NCBI GenBank assembly: GCA_022771695.1
Contig: JALEKJ010000037.1
Location: 1-41,731 of the forward strand
Length of the DNA: 41,731 nucleotides
From: Roseburia sp.
Lineage (GTDB): Bacteria > Bacillota > Clostridia > Lachnospirales > Lachnospiraceae
Direction: 5' to 3'
The first letter of the stretch is position 1. Each line of letters begins with the position of its first letter. This document shows positions 31,486 through 39,977 of the stretch, in pieces. A program made the translations under genes and the position numbers. The notes under the pieces were generated by a model, which searched no databases, was not told the origin of the DNA, and saw only the letters and a program-made list of their open reading frames with translations.

Positions 31486-32832
31486 CTATTGCAGTTGCTG
31501 CATCCAGCCCTTTTTCCGGAACACAACTATCGATATACCAAAACGGACGCATTCCTCCAATGAGAGAATGAAGTACACATACGGAATCGGCAACCCACAT
31601 ACAAACGCTGTCAATATGCCCAGCGGCACGCCAAACACCCAGGTACCAACCGTATCAATCACCATCACATATTTCGTCTTTCCTCCGCTTCTGATAATCC
31701 CTCCGCCCAGAATCATATTCTGCACCTTAAACGGTGCAATGATTGCATAAGCAACCAATATCTGGCGTGTCAACAGCTTTACCGATTCCTCCACCCGATA
31801 TAAATTTACATAATGCGGGCTAACAAACAGAATCAAAATTGACAGCGCCACGGAACCGACGAATCCATAGACCATCAGCTTCTTAGAAGCGGAATACGCC
31901 TCATCATATTCCCCGTTTCCAAGCAATTTTCCCACAATGACACCTGCTGCCTGCGACAGACCGCACAGCGCACCGATTAGCAGTCCCTGAACCGGATTTG
32001 TCAAGGTCATGGCCGCACACGCCTCCGTGCCGAGATGCCCATAGATAGCGGCATATACATTCTCTCCAAGGCTCCACACAAACTCGCAGATTAGAACCGG
32101 CAGCAGCATCCCCAGGTACTGCTTCCACTGAAAATGTGTCTGTGCCAACTTCTGCTCTTGCTCCGGCAGCTCTGCAAAATGTGTTCGGTTCTTAATAAGC
32201 AACGCAAACATAATGAGGAAATTTGCCACCTGCGAAATCACCGTTGCGATTGCCGCTCCCTCAGCGCCCAGCGCGGCAAAGCCTCCCTTACCAAAAATCA
32301 ACAGGTAATTCAGGCCAGTGTTTAAAATCGCTGCGACGATGCTAGCATACAACGGCAGTGAAGCCTTTTCCATACACCGGAACAATGTTGCTAGCAATGT
32401 TGCCCCCGCCATCGGCAGGAATGCACCTGCCAGAATCAGAAGATAGCTTGCTGCTGCCTGTACGGTATCATAATCTTTTGTATATAACCCCATAATCTGC
32501 TTCGGAAGAAGAACGCATAGCATAACAAAAATAACCGCCAACACAAGCGCAAACAGAAGATTTAAAAAGAAGCTCCTGCGAACCTCCCTCTTATTCTGTT
32601 GCCCAAGATATTGCGATATCATGATGCCTGCCACCGCCCCAATCGCCGAAATCAGCACAGAGAAAACGGACGAAAACTTTCCCGCCAGTCCTACTCCGGC
32701 GACACTGATACTTCCCAGTTGTCCTATCATAATCTGGTCCACGATGCTAAACGATGCCTGAAGCATCGATTGAAGCGCTACCGGGAGCGCAAGATTGCAT
32801 ACTGTCCGTAAAAAAGTTTTTTCTTGTTTCAT
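31486..32832 (-). CDS. MATE-family multidrug/metabolite exporter
   Basis: A 448-residue membrane protein with about twelve hydrophobic segments in two similar halves. The first half begins VALQSMLQASFSIVDQIMIGQLGSI, the typical MATE first-helix region, and the second half repeats the pattern (VWSLGENVYAAIYGHLGTEA). Such carriers expel cationic compounds in exchange for Na+ or H+. The substrate is unknown. GGAGGAG precedes the ATG. A 17-bp-spaced promoter lies upstream, and the LacI regulator gene is next on the same strand, possibly controlling it. Confidence 0.92.
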   Translation of the reverse strand: MKQEKTFLRTVCNLALPVALQSMLQASFSIVDQIMIGQLGSISVAGVGLAGKFSSVFSVLISAIGAVAGIMISQYLGQQNKREVRRSFFLNLLFALVLAVIFVMLCVLLPKQIMGLYTKDYDTVQAAASYLLILAGAFLPMAGATLLATLFRCMEKASLPLYASIVAAILNTGLNYLLIFGKGGFAALGAEGAAIATVISQVANFLIMFALLIKNRTHFAELPEQEQKLAQTHFQWKQYLGMLLPVLICEFVWSLGENVYAAIYGHLGTEACAAMTLTNPVQGLLIGALCGLSQAAGVIVGKLLGNGEYDEAYSASKKLMVYGFVGSVALSILILFVSPHYVNLYRVEESVKLLTRQILVAYAIIAPFKVQNMILGGGIIRSGGKTKYVMVIDTVGTWVFGVPLGILTAFVCGLPIPYVYFILSLEECVRFGISIVVFRKKGWMQQLQ

Positions 32833-32863
32833 TGCTAACTCCTCCTATCTCATTTACGCCTTC

Positions 32864-32909
32864 ATTGTAACGCGGTGCCCTCATATTCTCAAAGGTTAAA
32901 CGCGTAACC
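32864..32909 (-). promoter_or_regulatory. promoter of the MATE gene with adjacent inverted repeat
   Basis: Minus strand TTGAGA (32892-32887), 17 bases, TACAAT (32869-32864). Just upstream, GGTTA-N6-TAACC (32894-32909) has a central CGCG and could be a LacI-type operator; this is only suggestive. Confidence 0.5.
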
Positions 32910-32915
32910 GGCAAC

Positions 32916-32963
32916 AAAAAATCGGTGCGGTATTTGTGAATTATGCACAAACACTGCACCGAT
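32916..32963 (-). terminator. terminator of the LacI-family gene
   Basis: A long stem, ATCGGTGC plus GTGTTTGTG pairing with CACAAATAC plus GCACCGAT around CATAATT, followed on the minus strand by a run of T (32920-32916). It lies directly after the LacI stop. Confidence 0.85.
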
Positions 32964-32967
32964 ACCA

Positions 32968-33978
32968 TTAATTTTCAACTTTGCAAGCGCTCTCCCTTTT
33001 TATCAACGTAACCGGCAGTCGAATGGTTGTCTCCGTCTCTTTTTTCTCCTTCAACTCTCGCAATTTTTCAATCGCAATCTTCGCACGCAGGGCGACATCC
33101 TGCTTGACAGAGGTTAACGTCGGAGAAATCTGACTGCACATCGGCGTATCATCAAAACCGACAATCGAGATTTGATCCGGCACCAACACACCCTTCTCTT
33201 TCAGAAAATGCATCACTTCGATTGCGTAATAATCGGAAACCGCAAAAATCGCAGAATAGCTTCGAAGCCTTTCCAAATTTTTAAGGTAATATGCCTGACG
33301 CTTTTCCTTCTGCATCGGAATCAGCATAAAATCAGCACCTTCTCCGCCAAACCCGGCGCGAAATCCCTCATAACGCTCCTTATCCACACAGACCTCATTA
33401 TCAGAGATGCACACAGCATGCCGATGCCCATTTTTCGCCAAATATTCTCCCACCTGAAAACCGCCGTCATAATTGTCAATCGTAATGTTATAAATCCGCT
33501 CCGCCCCATCACAATAGCCGTCATACACGACAAACGGGATTCGCATATGCTGCCGCAAATACACATAATCCTCGTCGCAAAAACCGATAAGCACCAGACC
33601 GTCCATATTCCACATGGACGCAAATCTGATAATCTCCTCCGGGTCCGTCGTTTTCTTTATCATCATAAACTGACCGCTTTTTTCAATCTCCGTGGACAGA
33701 TAGTTCAGGGAAGACGCAATAAAAATATCTTCCAAGGCATGGTTTTCATACTTTTCATGGTCGTTTATCACAACCCCGATAATCTTGGAACTGTTCTGTG
33801 CCAAAAGAATTCCCGCCATGCTTGGGACATACTGGCGCTCCTCCAGGAGAGCCTGCACCCTTTTGACCGTCTCATCGGATATTTTATTTGTTTTTCCATG
33901 CAATACATTGGATACTGTAGCTGTACTTAATCCCAGTTCCTCCGCGATATCGGAGATTCTAACCCGTCTTTCTTCCAT
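32968..33978 (-). CDS. LacI-family transcriptional regulator
   Basis: A 336-residue regulator. The N-terminal LacI helix-turn-helix reads RISDIAEELGLSTATVSNVL with the hinge RYVPSMAG-like segment near residue 50. The rest is a two-lobe periplasmic-binding-type sensor (IIGVVINDHEKYEN, VSIVGFDDTPMC-type motif near residue 275). The effector is probably a sugar or nucleoside, but no catabolic genes are adjacent; the neighbouring MATE gene is a possible target. A weak promoter (TTGTAT-N17-AATAGT) is present upstream, and GGTGTGAG precedes the ATG. Confidence 0.9.
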   Translation of the reverse strand: MEERRVRISDIAEELGLSTATVSNVLHGKTNKISDETVKRVQALLEERQYVPSMAGILLAQNSSKIIGVVINDHEKYENHALEDIFIASSLNYLSTEIEKSGQFMMIKKTTDPEEIIRFASMWNMDGLVLIGFCDEDYVYLRQHMRIPFVVYDGYCDGAERIYNITIDNYDGGFQVGEYLAKNGHRHAVCISDNEVCVDKERYEGFRAGFGGEGADFMLIPMQKEKRQAYYLKNLERLRSYSAIFAVSDYYAIEVMHFLKEKGVLVPDQISIVGFDDTPMCSQISPTLTSVKQDVALRAKIAIEKLRELKEKKETETTIRLPVTLIKRESACKVEN

Positions 33979-34044
33979 CTCACACCATGCCTCATGCTTA
34001 CTATTGCTTTTTCAATCCTGTTATACAATGCCTTTTCTCATTAT

Positions 34045-34080
34045 AAAAAAAAGCAGACAGTCTTTCAACCATCTGCTTTT
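34045..34080 (-). terminator. terminator of the feo-fur operon
   Basis: Minus strand AAAAGCAGA pairs with TCTGCTTTT and runs into further T residues, just after the fur-like gene's stop. Confidence 0.85.
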
Positions 34081-34089
34081 CATTTCAGG

Positions 34090-34524
34090 CTACTCACCTG
34101 AATGCGCGGTAATTCTGCACACCTTAGGTCTGTCAGGATATCCGCACGCTGCGAGTCCTGCCTGGATAATCTGATTCCACTTGCAGGCAGACAACTCTAA
34201 TACCGTGTTATCATCAAACTCTATCGTGCAGGCGTGTTGAAAATCGCATGTATGGTCACACGCAACCCGATACATATTCCGCCTGCTGATAGCTCCGATT
34301 TCCTCAAGGGTGTTGACCATGCGGTACACGGTTGCTGCACCTATGTTTTTATCCATCTTTGAAGCTTTATAATAGATTTCTTTACAGCAGGAACAATCCT
34401 CATACAGAATGATATCCAGAAGCATCAATCTCTGCTTTGTGATACGGCATCCCCGCTCTTTTAATTTCTGTATGATGCGTTCCTTCTGCATTTTTGTTCT
34501 CTGATAGCTTCCGTCTTGTTCCAT
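34090..34524 (-). CDS. Fur-family metalloregulator, last gene of the feo operon
   Basis: A 144-residue Fur/Zur/PerR-type protein. The winged-helix part includes CRITKQRLMLLDIILYEDCSC and AATVYRMVNTLEEIGAI. The dimer part has CDHTCDFQHACTIEFDD, with an unusual set of Cys and His in place of the common HxHxx(C) pattern, so the metal cannot be assigned with confidence. Its ATG shares one base with the TAA of the preceding small gene (TAATG), giving translational coupling. Being encoded with FeoB suggests an iron link. The feo promoters, however, carry GTTAG-N6-CTAAC rather than a classical Fur box. Confidence 0.82.
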   Translation of the reverse strand: MEQDGSYQRTKMQKERIIQKLKERGCRITKQRLMLLDIILYEDCSCCKEIYYKASKMDKNIGAATVYRMVNTLEEIGAISRRNMYRVACDHTCDFQHACTIEFDDNTVLELSACKWNQIIQAGLAACGYPDRPKVCRITAHSGE

Positions 34525-34661
34525 TAGTGACAATGTCCTCCGCAATGGCTGCAGTCTCCACCGCACTGTATGGACTTTCCGTTCTTCTTATCACGAATCA
34601 TGTTCCGAATAATCAGGCACACAACACCTGCTAAGGCTGCGCTAACGATAACTGTTCCCAT
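34524..34661 (-). CDS. FeoB-associated Cys-rich membrane protein
   Basis: A 45-residue protein with one membrane helix (GTVIVSAALAGVVCLIIRNM) followed by a short basic segment and a cysteine/histidine cluster, CGGDCSHCGGHCH. This is the typical architecture of the small FeoB-associated proteins (FeoC-replacing, PF12669-type) that may handle Fe2+ at the membrane. An ideal TAGGAGG lies before the ATG at 34661, ten bases after the FeoB stop. Its stop overlaps the start of the Fur-family gene. Confidence 0.88.
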   Translation of the reverse strand: MGTVIVSAALAGVVCLIIRNMIRDKKNGKSIQCGGDCSHCGGHCH

Positions 34662-34671
34662 AGGATACCTC

Positions 34672-36828
34672 CTAATTTTCTTTTGCCATACTCCTGGTAT
34701 TTACATTTAGTGTCTTGTTCTCCTTGTATGGACGGAATAACAGATACAGGAATCCGACCACAAGTACCAGCGCAATCACTGTACCGATACCAAACCCACC
34801 GGTTGTTACCCATGTTCCAATCTGATAAACACACATAGATACCACATATGCCAGCAATGTCTGATAACCGATTGCAAACCAGAACCACTTTGTATTGTTC
34901 ATCTCACGCTTAATGGCTCCCATCGCTGCAAAACAAGGTGCGCAAAGAAGATTGAACACTAAGAAAGAATACGCTGCCACACCGCTCATGGTTGCTGCGA
35001 GTACACTCCAAATCTCTGCTCCGTCTTCTGCAACCTCCGCGAATCCAAACAGAATACCAAAAGTAGCTACGACATTCTCTTTTGCAATCAAACCGGTTAC
35101 CGCTGCAACCGCCATCTTCCAATCGCCCCATCCGAGCGGTGCAAAGATTGGTGCGATGACACCACCGATTGCTGCCAAAATACTGCTGTCAAGCTGCTCC
35201 GCCTCGAGCATCATAAACCGTCCGTCTACCCATCCGAATCCCTGCAAGAACCATAGTACGATGGTAGATAAGAGAATAATCGTTCCTGCCTTCTTGATAA
35301 AGGACCATCCGCGCTCCCACATGCTTCTGAACACATTCTCTACGGTTGGCATATGATATGCCGGAAGTTCCATAACGAACGGTGCCGGGTCACCGGAAAA
35401 TATCTTGGTCTTCTTTAAGATAATACCGGAGCAAACGATTGCTGCAATACCCACGAAATATGCACTCCATGCCACCCAGCCTGCATTGTCGAAGAATGCA
35501 CCTGCAATCAGCGCAATAATCGGTAGCTTTGCCCCGCAAGGGATAAATGTCGTCGTCATAATGGTCATTTTACGGTCTCTGTCATTCTCGATTGTTCTCG
35601 ATGCCATGACACCCGGAACACCGCAGCCGCTTCCGATTAGCATAGGAATAAATGACTTTCCGGAAAGACCAAACTTGCGGAAGATACGGTCCATGATAAA
35701 CGCCACACGCGCCATGTATCCGCAGCTTTCTAAAAAGGCAAGGAATAAGAACAACACCAACATCTGCGGCACAAATCCGAGAACCGCACCGACACCGCCG
35801 ACAATACCGTCTGCAATCAGGCTGGTCAGCCAGTCTGCACAACCGATTGCCTCCAGACCGCCTGTCACGCCCGGAACAATCCACTCGCCAAATAAGGTGT
35901 CATTCGTCCAGCCGGTCAGCCAGTCTCCGACGGTAGTGACGGACACATAATATACCAAAAACATAACTGCCGCAAAAATAGGAAGAGCCAAAAAACGGTT
36001 TGTCACGATACGGTCAATCTTATCAGACGTTGTAAGCTTCTCGCTCTTTGACGCCTTCGTCACACACTCACCGATGATAGATGATATATATACATAACGC
36101 TCGTTCGTAATAATGCTCTCGGTATCGTCATCAAAGGCATCCTCCAATGCTTTTATCTCAGCAGCCACATCCGGGACGCTCTTCATTTGACTTGCAATCT
36201 TGTCATCCTTCTCCAAAAGTTTGATTGCAAAAAAGCGCTTCTGGTCTTCGGCAATTTCATTGCCAATTTTTCCTTCCACAGCCTTTATTGCCGCCTCAAC
36301 GTCTGCCGCAAACTCATGAACCGGCGCCGCAGCATTTTTCTTCTGCGCTAATGCAACCGCTTTTTCTGCCGCCTCTTTGATGCCTGTTCCTTTTAATGCA
36401 GAGATACGTACAACCTCGCACCCAAGCTTCTGACCCAGTTTTTCGATATGTATCTCATCGCCATTCTTCTCCACGATATCCATCATGTTTACCGCCATGA
36501 TAACCGGAATACCGAGCTCCATAATCTGTGTGGACAAATACAGGTTTCGCTCAATGTTCGTGCCGTCTACGATGTTGATAATCGCATCCGGTCTCTCACT
36601 AATCAGATAATTCCTTGCCACTACCTCCTCCAATGTGTATGGAGACAGGGAGTAAATACCCGGTAAGTCCATAATCGTGACATCTTTATGATTCTTTAAC
36701 TTACCCTCTTTCTTCTCCACTGTAACGCCCGGCCAATTTCCGACAAACTGGTTCGAGCCGGTCAGTGCATTAAATAATGTTGTTTTTCCACAGTTTGGAT
36801 TACCTGCTAATGCAATTTTGACTGCCAT
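34672..36828 (-). CDS. feoB: ferrous iron transporter FeoB
   Basis: A 718-residue Fe2+ uptake protein. The N-terminal GTPase has G1 GNPNCGKTT (9-17), G3 DLPGIY and G4 NMMD. A helical linker (about 170-260) follows, then the membrane domain with Gate motifs around CGVPGVMASRTIENDRDRK and FIPCGAKLPIIALIAGAF. The frame continues upstream to a TTG, but AGAGGAG fits the ATG at 36828. A 139-base gap separates it from feoA and holds its own promoter with the GTTAG-N6-CTAAC operator, so it can be transcribed both with and without the feoA genes. Confidence 0.96.
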   Translation of the reverse strand: MAVKIALAGNPNCGKTTLFNALTGSNQFVGNWPGVTVEKKEGKLKNHKDVTIMDLPGIYSLSPYTLEEVVARNYLISERPDAIINIVDGTNIERNLYLSTQIMELGIPVIMAVNMMDIVEKNGDEIHIEKLGQKLGCEVVRISALKGTGIKEAAEKAVALAQKKNAAAPVHEFAADVEAAIKAVEGKIGNEIAEDQKRFFAIKLLEKDDKIASQMKSVPDVAAEIKALEDAFDDDTESIITNERYVYISSIIGECVTKASKSEKLTTSDKIDRIVTNRFLALPIFAAVMFLVYYVSVTTVGDWLTGWTNDTLFGEWIVPGVTGGLEAIGCADWLTSLIADGIVGGVGAVLGFVPQMLVLFLFLAFLESCGYMARVAFIMDRIFRKFGLSGKSFIPMLIGSGCGVPGVMASRTIENDRDRKMTIMTTTFIPCGAKLPIIALIAGAFFDNAGWVAWSAYFVGIAAIVCSGIILKKTKIFSGDPAPFVMELPAYHMPTVENVFRSMWERGWSFIKKAGTIILLSTIVLWFLQGFGWVDGRFMMLEAEQLDSSILAAIGGVIAPIFAPLGWGDWKMAVAAVTGLIAKENVVATFGILFGFAEVAEDGAEIWSVLAATMSGVAAYSFLVFNLLCAPCFAAMGAIKREMNNTKWFWFAIGYQTLLAYVVSMCVYQIGTWVTTGGFGIGTVIALVLVVGFLYLLFRPYKENKTLNVNTRSMAKEN

Positions 36829-36935
36829 TTTCTGCTCCTCTTTTCTCAAATATCAATTTCCTGCATATTATCTGCAGATTTTTCGTAAAAAAATGTCATT
36901 TAACTTACTTATTTTATTGTTTTCTCTTTCTTGCA

Positions 36936-36981
36936 GTTAGTTCTTTCTAACTATAATACAAAAAAAATTACTGCACCTCAA
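36936..36981 (-). promoter_or_regulatory. internal promoter and GTTAG-N6-CTAAC operator of feoB
   Basis: Minus strand TTGAGG (36981-36976, within the end of feoA), 17 bases, TATTAT (36958-36953). The palindrome GTTAG-TTCTTT-CTAAC (36936-36951) sits one base downstream of the -10 box, the same geometry as at the DUF2325 gene. Confidence 0.7.
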
Positions 36982-37189
36982 TCATTTCAGCATCCGCTTT
37001 ACGGAGAGACAACTCGTACCCTCTGACGGTCACTTCCACCGGATCACCAAACGGCGCTACCTTTCTTACATACACTTCCACGCCCTTGGTGATTCCCATG
37101 TCCATGATTCTTCTCTTCACCGGGCCTTCGCCGGTCAGCTTTTTGACTGTAACGGTCTGCCCGCAGGCAACTTCTTTCAACGTCTTCAT
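36968..37189 (-). CDS. feoA: FeoA family protein (second copy)
   Basis: A 73-residue SH3-like FeoA domain with GEGPVKRRIMDMGITKGVEV and the strand-turn-strand FGDPVEVTVRGYELSLRKADA, the typical FeoA signature. FeoA is a small cytoplasmic partner thought to regulate FeoB. It is followed by feoB after 139 bases and preceded by the other feoA copy after 30 bases. Two non-identical FeoA proteins suggest division of roles. Confidence 0.92.
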   Translation of the reverse strand: MKTLKEVACGQTVTVKKLTGEGPVKRRIMDMGITKGVEVYVRKVAPFGDPVEVTVRGYELSLRKADAEMIEVQ

Positions 37190-37219
37190 AGTTTACTCCT
37201 TCTTTACGTTAATATAATA

Positions 37220-37429
37220 TTAAACCATAATTCTGTTTGCCATATCTTTTCCGATGGCAACTCTGGAGTCCTTGATGTTCACAATCATATTCCCACCAAT
37301 CTGAGACACAACTGTCACCGTACCACCAGCCACAAATCCAAGGTTCTCCAAAAATCTTCTGGTCTCTTCTTTTCCTCCGACCCTCTTAATTACGCTCGGT
37401 TCTCCCTCTTTTACCATTGATAACGGCAT
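37220..37429 (-). CDS. feoA: FeoA family protein (first copy)
   Basis: A 69-residue FeoA domain (RRFLENLGFVAGGTVTVVSQ, then VNIKDSRVAIGKDMANRI). Three ATG codons stand in a row after GGAGGA. The third (37429) has the best spacing, whereas an earlier ATG at 37465 has a poor ribosome site. It leads the iron operon. Its sequence differs clearly from the second FeoA, with an additional start segment and a shorter loop. Confidence 0.88.
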   Translation of the reverse strand: MPLSMVKEGEPSVIKRVGGKEETRRFLENLGFVAGGTVTVVSQIGGNMIVNIKDSRVAIGKDMANRIMV

Positions 37430-37480
37430 CATCATTCCTCCATTTCTATTGATATTGATTTTCATTTCCTTCTTTTCACG

Positions 37481-37516
37481 GTTAGTATATTCTAACGCAG
37501 GTTAGTTGTCAATAAC
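37481..37516 (-). promoter_or_regulatory. feo operon promoter with tandem GTTAG-N6-CTAAC operators
   Basis: Minus strand TTGACA (37512-37507), exactly 17 bases, TATACT (37489-37484). A perfect palindrome GTTAG-TATATT-CTAAC (37481-37496) covers the -10 box. A degenerate copy GTTAG-TTGTCA-ATAAC (37501-37516), exactly 20 bases away, covers the -35 box. This is a strong repressor layout. Confidence 0.85.
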
Positions 37517-37564
37517 TTTTTATTAATTTTCCGGCTGATTCCATTATCTTTGGAACATTCGATA

Positions 37565-37604
37565 AAAAAAGTCACAAGACAGCTTTTTGTCTTGTGACTT
37601 TTTC
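37565..37604. terminator. bidirectional terminator between DUF5692 gene and feo promoter
   Basis: GTCACAAGACA (37571-37581) and TGTCTTGTGAC (37588-37598) form a perfect 11-bp stem, with A7 on the left and T5 on the right. On the minus strand it ends the DUF5692 transcript. Confidence 0.9.
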
Positions 37605-37625
37605 ATGTTTCATAAATGATATCGA

Positions 37626-38684
37626 TTAGTGACCCTCAGCTCTTGCCATAGCCTCTTTAAAGTCTTTCTGGTCTGTCCAGATTTCATTCTTATATGGGTT
37701 CTTCTTCTGCTCGATAGCGCGCTTGATAATTGCTGTCAGGCAGATAACGTTAACTGCAAGTGCAATAATCGCGATAATACCCTGCATTTTAGGATCTGCA
37801 TAGGTTGGCTGTGCGGCAGAAGCTAACTCTAATCCGTTGCTCCAACCCTCACCGTAAAGTGACGGAAGCACTGCAAACTTGGTTCCCACCTGGAATAACG
37901 GGAATACCTGTGCGAACATACACCAGATTGCCAATGTATTGGCACGATTCTGAATCCATCCACCCTTGTTCCAGAAATGATTTGCAAACGTCGGAGCTAA
38001 CAGCAATGCCAGACCGCAATACCATGCATGTGTCGGCAGGTTCAAATATGTATACTCGAAGTTCCAAATATCATATGCGATGATAAAGCACCATGTCATA
38101 TCCGGCCATAACATATCATCTTTCTTCTTGGAAGTGTAGATACCCCACCATCCTGTCATACAGAGAATATTGAGGATACCTGCGATACCGTTCACCCAGT
38201 TCCACCAGCCACCGTAGAGCCATACACCCTCGTTGGACAGCCAATATCTGGATCCGGTCTCTGCAAGTGCCTGTGCGCCTCTGATTGCAGATTCAAAATC
38301 AGAGCATACTGCAATGAGAATATTGATAGCAACGATTACAAATGGGAATGGTTTAAACCACGGCTTCGCACCGACTCCCCACTGATACTTGATTAACATG
38401 AAACCGATACAGCCTGCTACTGCTGCATACAGCTTTGCATAATGGAACCATCCACCCATGTAAAGATATGTCTGGTTGTTCAGTGCCCACGCAGCACCGC
38501 TTGATGCTCCGACTGCAATTGCAATGAAATAAACTGTCAGCACTGCCGGAAGAACCAGGAAAAAGAATACTCCTCCTGCTTTGCTGCGACGAGCAATCTC
38601 GTTACAGATTACCAGTCCGGCAAATACTAATACCCAGCCGAGCAACTGATACATGGCGTTTTCGCCATAGATGTTGAAAAACAT
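37626..38684 (-). CDS. DUF5692 family membrane protein
   Basis: A 352-residue integral membrane protein recognised as DUF5692 by its tryptophan-rich helices and GGWFHYAKLYAAVAG, WLSNEGVWLYGGWWNW and IIAYDIWNFEYTYLNLPTHAW segments. About nine hydrophobic helices are visible, with a charged C-terminal tail (KKNPYKNEIWTDQKDFKEAM). The family has no known function. It is monocistronic, with GGAGGAGAAAG before the ATG, a plausible promoter (TTGTAA-N17-TAAAAT on the minus strand) and a strong terminator. No neighbour suggests a pathway. Confidence 0.8.
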   Translation of the reverse strand: MFFNIYGENAMYQLLGWVLVFAGLVICNEIARRSKAGGVFFFLVLPAVLTVYFIAIAVGASSGAAWALNNQTYLYMGGWFHYAKLYAAVAGCIGFMLIKYQWGVGAKPWFKPFPFVIVAINILIAVCSDFESAIRGAQALAETGSRYWLSNEGVWLYGGWWNWVNGIAGILNILCMTGWWGIYTSKKKDDMLWPDMTWCFIIAYDIWNFEYTYLNLPTHAWYCGLALLLAPTFANHFWNKGGWIQNRANTLAIWCMFAQVFPLFQVGTKFAVLPSLYGEGWSNGLELASAAQPTYADPKMQGIIAIIALAVNVICLTAIIKRAIEQKKNPYKNEIWTDQKDFKEAMARAEGH

Positions 38685-38825
38685 AACTTTCTCCTCCTAT
38701 GTGTTATTAATATTTTACTCCCTTGTGATTTGGCATCCGTTCTTCTGGTATAACCACACCACATTTTGATTTTAATACTTTTTTTATAAATTTACAAGTT
38801 TTTTATAATCAACAACGTTAATAGG

Positions 38826-38861
38826 GGCTTCGGACTTCTCCGTTGCCCCTGTTAACCGCCT
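38826..38861. other. GC-rich hairpin in the gap between the coiled-coil and DUF5692 genes
   Basis: GGGGC-TTCGGA pairs with TCCGTT-GCCCC within 38826-38850 (stem broken by a mismatch), flanked by TTAA on both sides. It lies downstream of the coiled-coil gene on the minus strand and may end its transcript, although the T-run is missing. The rest of 38685-38895 holds only the DUF5692 promoter region. Confidence 0.4.
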
Positions 38862-38895
38862 ATATGGTTCTTGGTACGACCAATACCACATGGCT

Positions 38896-39915
38896 CTATA
38901 CTTCTTTATCCACTTTGATTCCCTTTAAGTCCGCCTCTAAGAGGTTCATGCTATTCTTAATTTCATCCAAACTCTGCCCGACATCCGTTGCCGCACTATC
39001 GCCTTGTGCGATATCAATCATTTCAGAAATCTCTACTTCAGGTGATTCCATCCGTCGCTCCATTGCCTTTGCTTTCTCCACCGCCTCTTTTGTGCCTTCT
39101 ATCAGAGCCTCCTGCACGGCTCGTTTCAGTTTCAATTCGTCTAGCTGTTCCTCACGCTCTTCCTTTTCTTCCATAGATTTCTCGGCATCTTCTTTTTCCT
39201 CCGCCATCTTCTCGTCGATGTATTCCTGGGATTCCTGTATCAGCATTCCAATCACTTCATCGTTTGCAGCGTCAAGAATCTCCTCTGCCGCTTTCTGTGC
39301 TTCCAACATCGGATTGGATTTCAACCGTTCTTGCTTTATGCTATGAATATCTGCTATATCGTCACGCATCTGCTTGTCCACATCCGCAATCTGTTTCTTC
39401 CTCTCAATTGCCCGCTCATTTAGTTCCAGTCCGCGACTCTGATACTCCGTCAATGCTCCCTGATACAGTTCCGCTACGCGTTTGCTTTCTTCCGCTGTCA
39501 ACGTTTCTTTGCTTACGCCGCTTTGGATATCCTGCGCTTTCTCTAAAAGTTCTAGGTCCTTCTGCTCCCGGGAATCCTCATCCACGTCGTAGAGTTCTCT
39601 CAACACTTCTTTTTCTTCCTCTATATCAGAAAGTCCTGCCGTAGCCTCCTCCTTCAACGCCTGCATTTGCGCATAATGATTCCTGCGCGCCTCAATCATC
39701 CCATCCACCGCACAATCATTATCCCATGCATTCTTTACAATATTCCACGCCTTCTCCTGCGCTTCTTTTCGTCTCTGTTCTATCGGATCATTCGCAAGAT
39801 TCAGATTGCCGCCAAAGATACTCTTTTGCTCCTCCTTTGCCGCCATTCGCTCTGCGTTCTGCCCGGATATGTTTTCCACGTTTCCTGCATCAAACGCCTT
39901 TATCGTCAAACTCAT
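38896..39915 (-). CDS. long coiled-coil protein of unknown function, next to sigF
   Basis: A 339-residue cytoplasmic protein, very rich in Glu, Lys, Ala and Gln, with heptad-like coiled-coil predicted through most of residues 45-300 (for example ESQEYIDEKMAEEKEDAEKS and EEREEQLDELKLKRAVQEAL). There is no signal peptide, membrane segment or known catalytic motif. The N-terminal MSLTIKAFDAGN is more globular. It lies 62 nt after sigF on the same strand and may be cotranscribed with it, so a role in sporulation or cell structure is possible. GGGGGC lies before the ATG. No named family is recognised. Confidence 0.7.
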   Translation of the reverse strand: MSLTIKAFDAGNVENISGQNAERMAAKEEQKSIFGGNLNLANDPIEQRRKEAQEKAWNIVKNAWDNDCAVDGMIEARRNHYAQMQALKEEATAGLSDIEEEKEVLRELYDVDEDSREQKDLELLEKAQDIQSGVSKETLTAEESKRVAELYQGALTEYQSRGLELNERAIERKKQIADVDKQMRDDIADIHSIKQERLKSNPMLEAQKAAEEILDAANDEVIGMLIQESQEYIDEKMAEEKEDAEKSMEEKEEREEQLDELKLKRAVQEALIEGTKEAVEKAKAMERRMESPEVEISEMIDIAQGDSAATDVGQSLDEIKNSMNLLEADLKGIKVDKEV

Positions 39916-39977
39916 AACCCATGCCCCCTTTAGAGGATATATCGGCAGGTTCTGTGCGAACCTTAATATTCCAGATA

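Noticed and set aside
33172..33930. 252-codon plus-strand frame opposite the LacI gene
   Set aside because: Antisense shadow of a clear LacI-family gene. No ribosome site and no recognisable domain.
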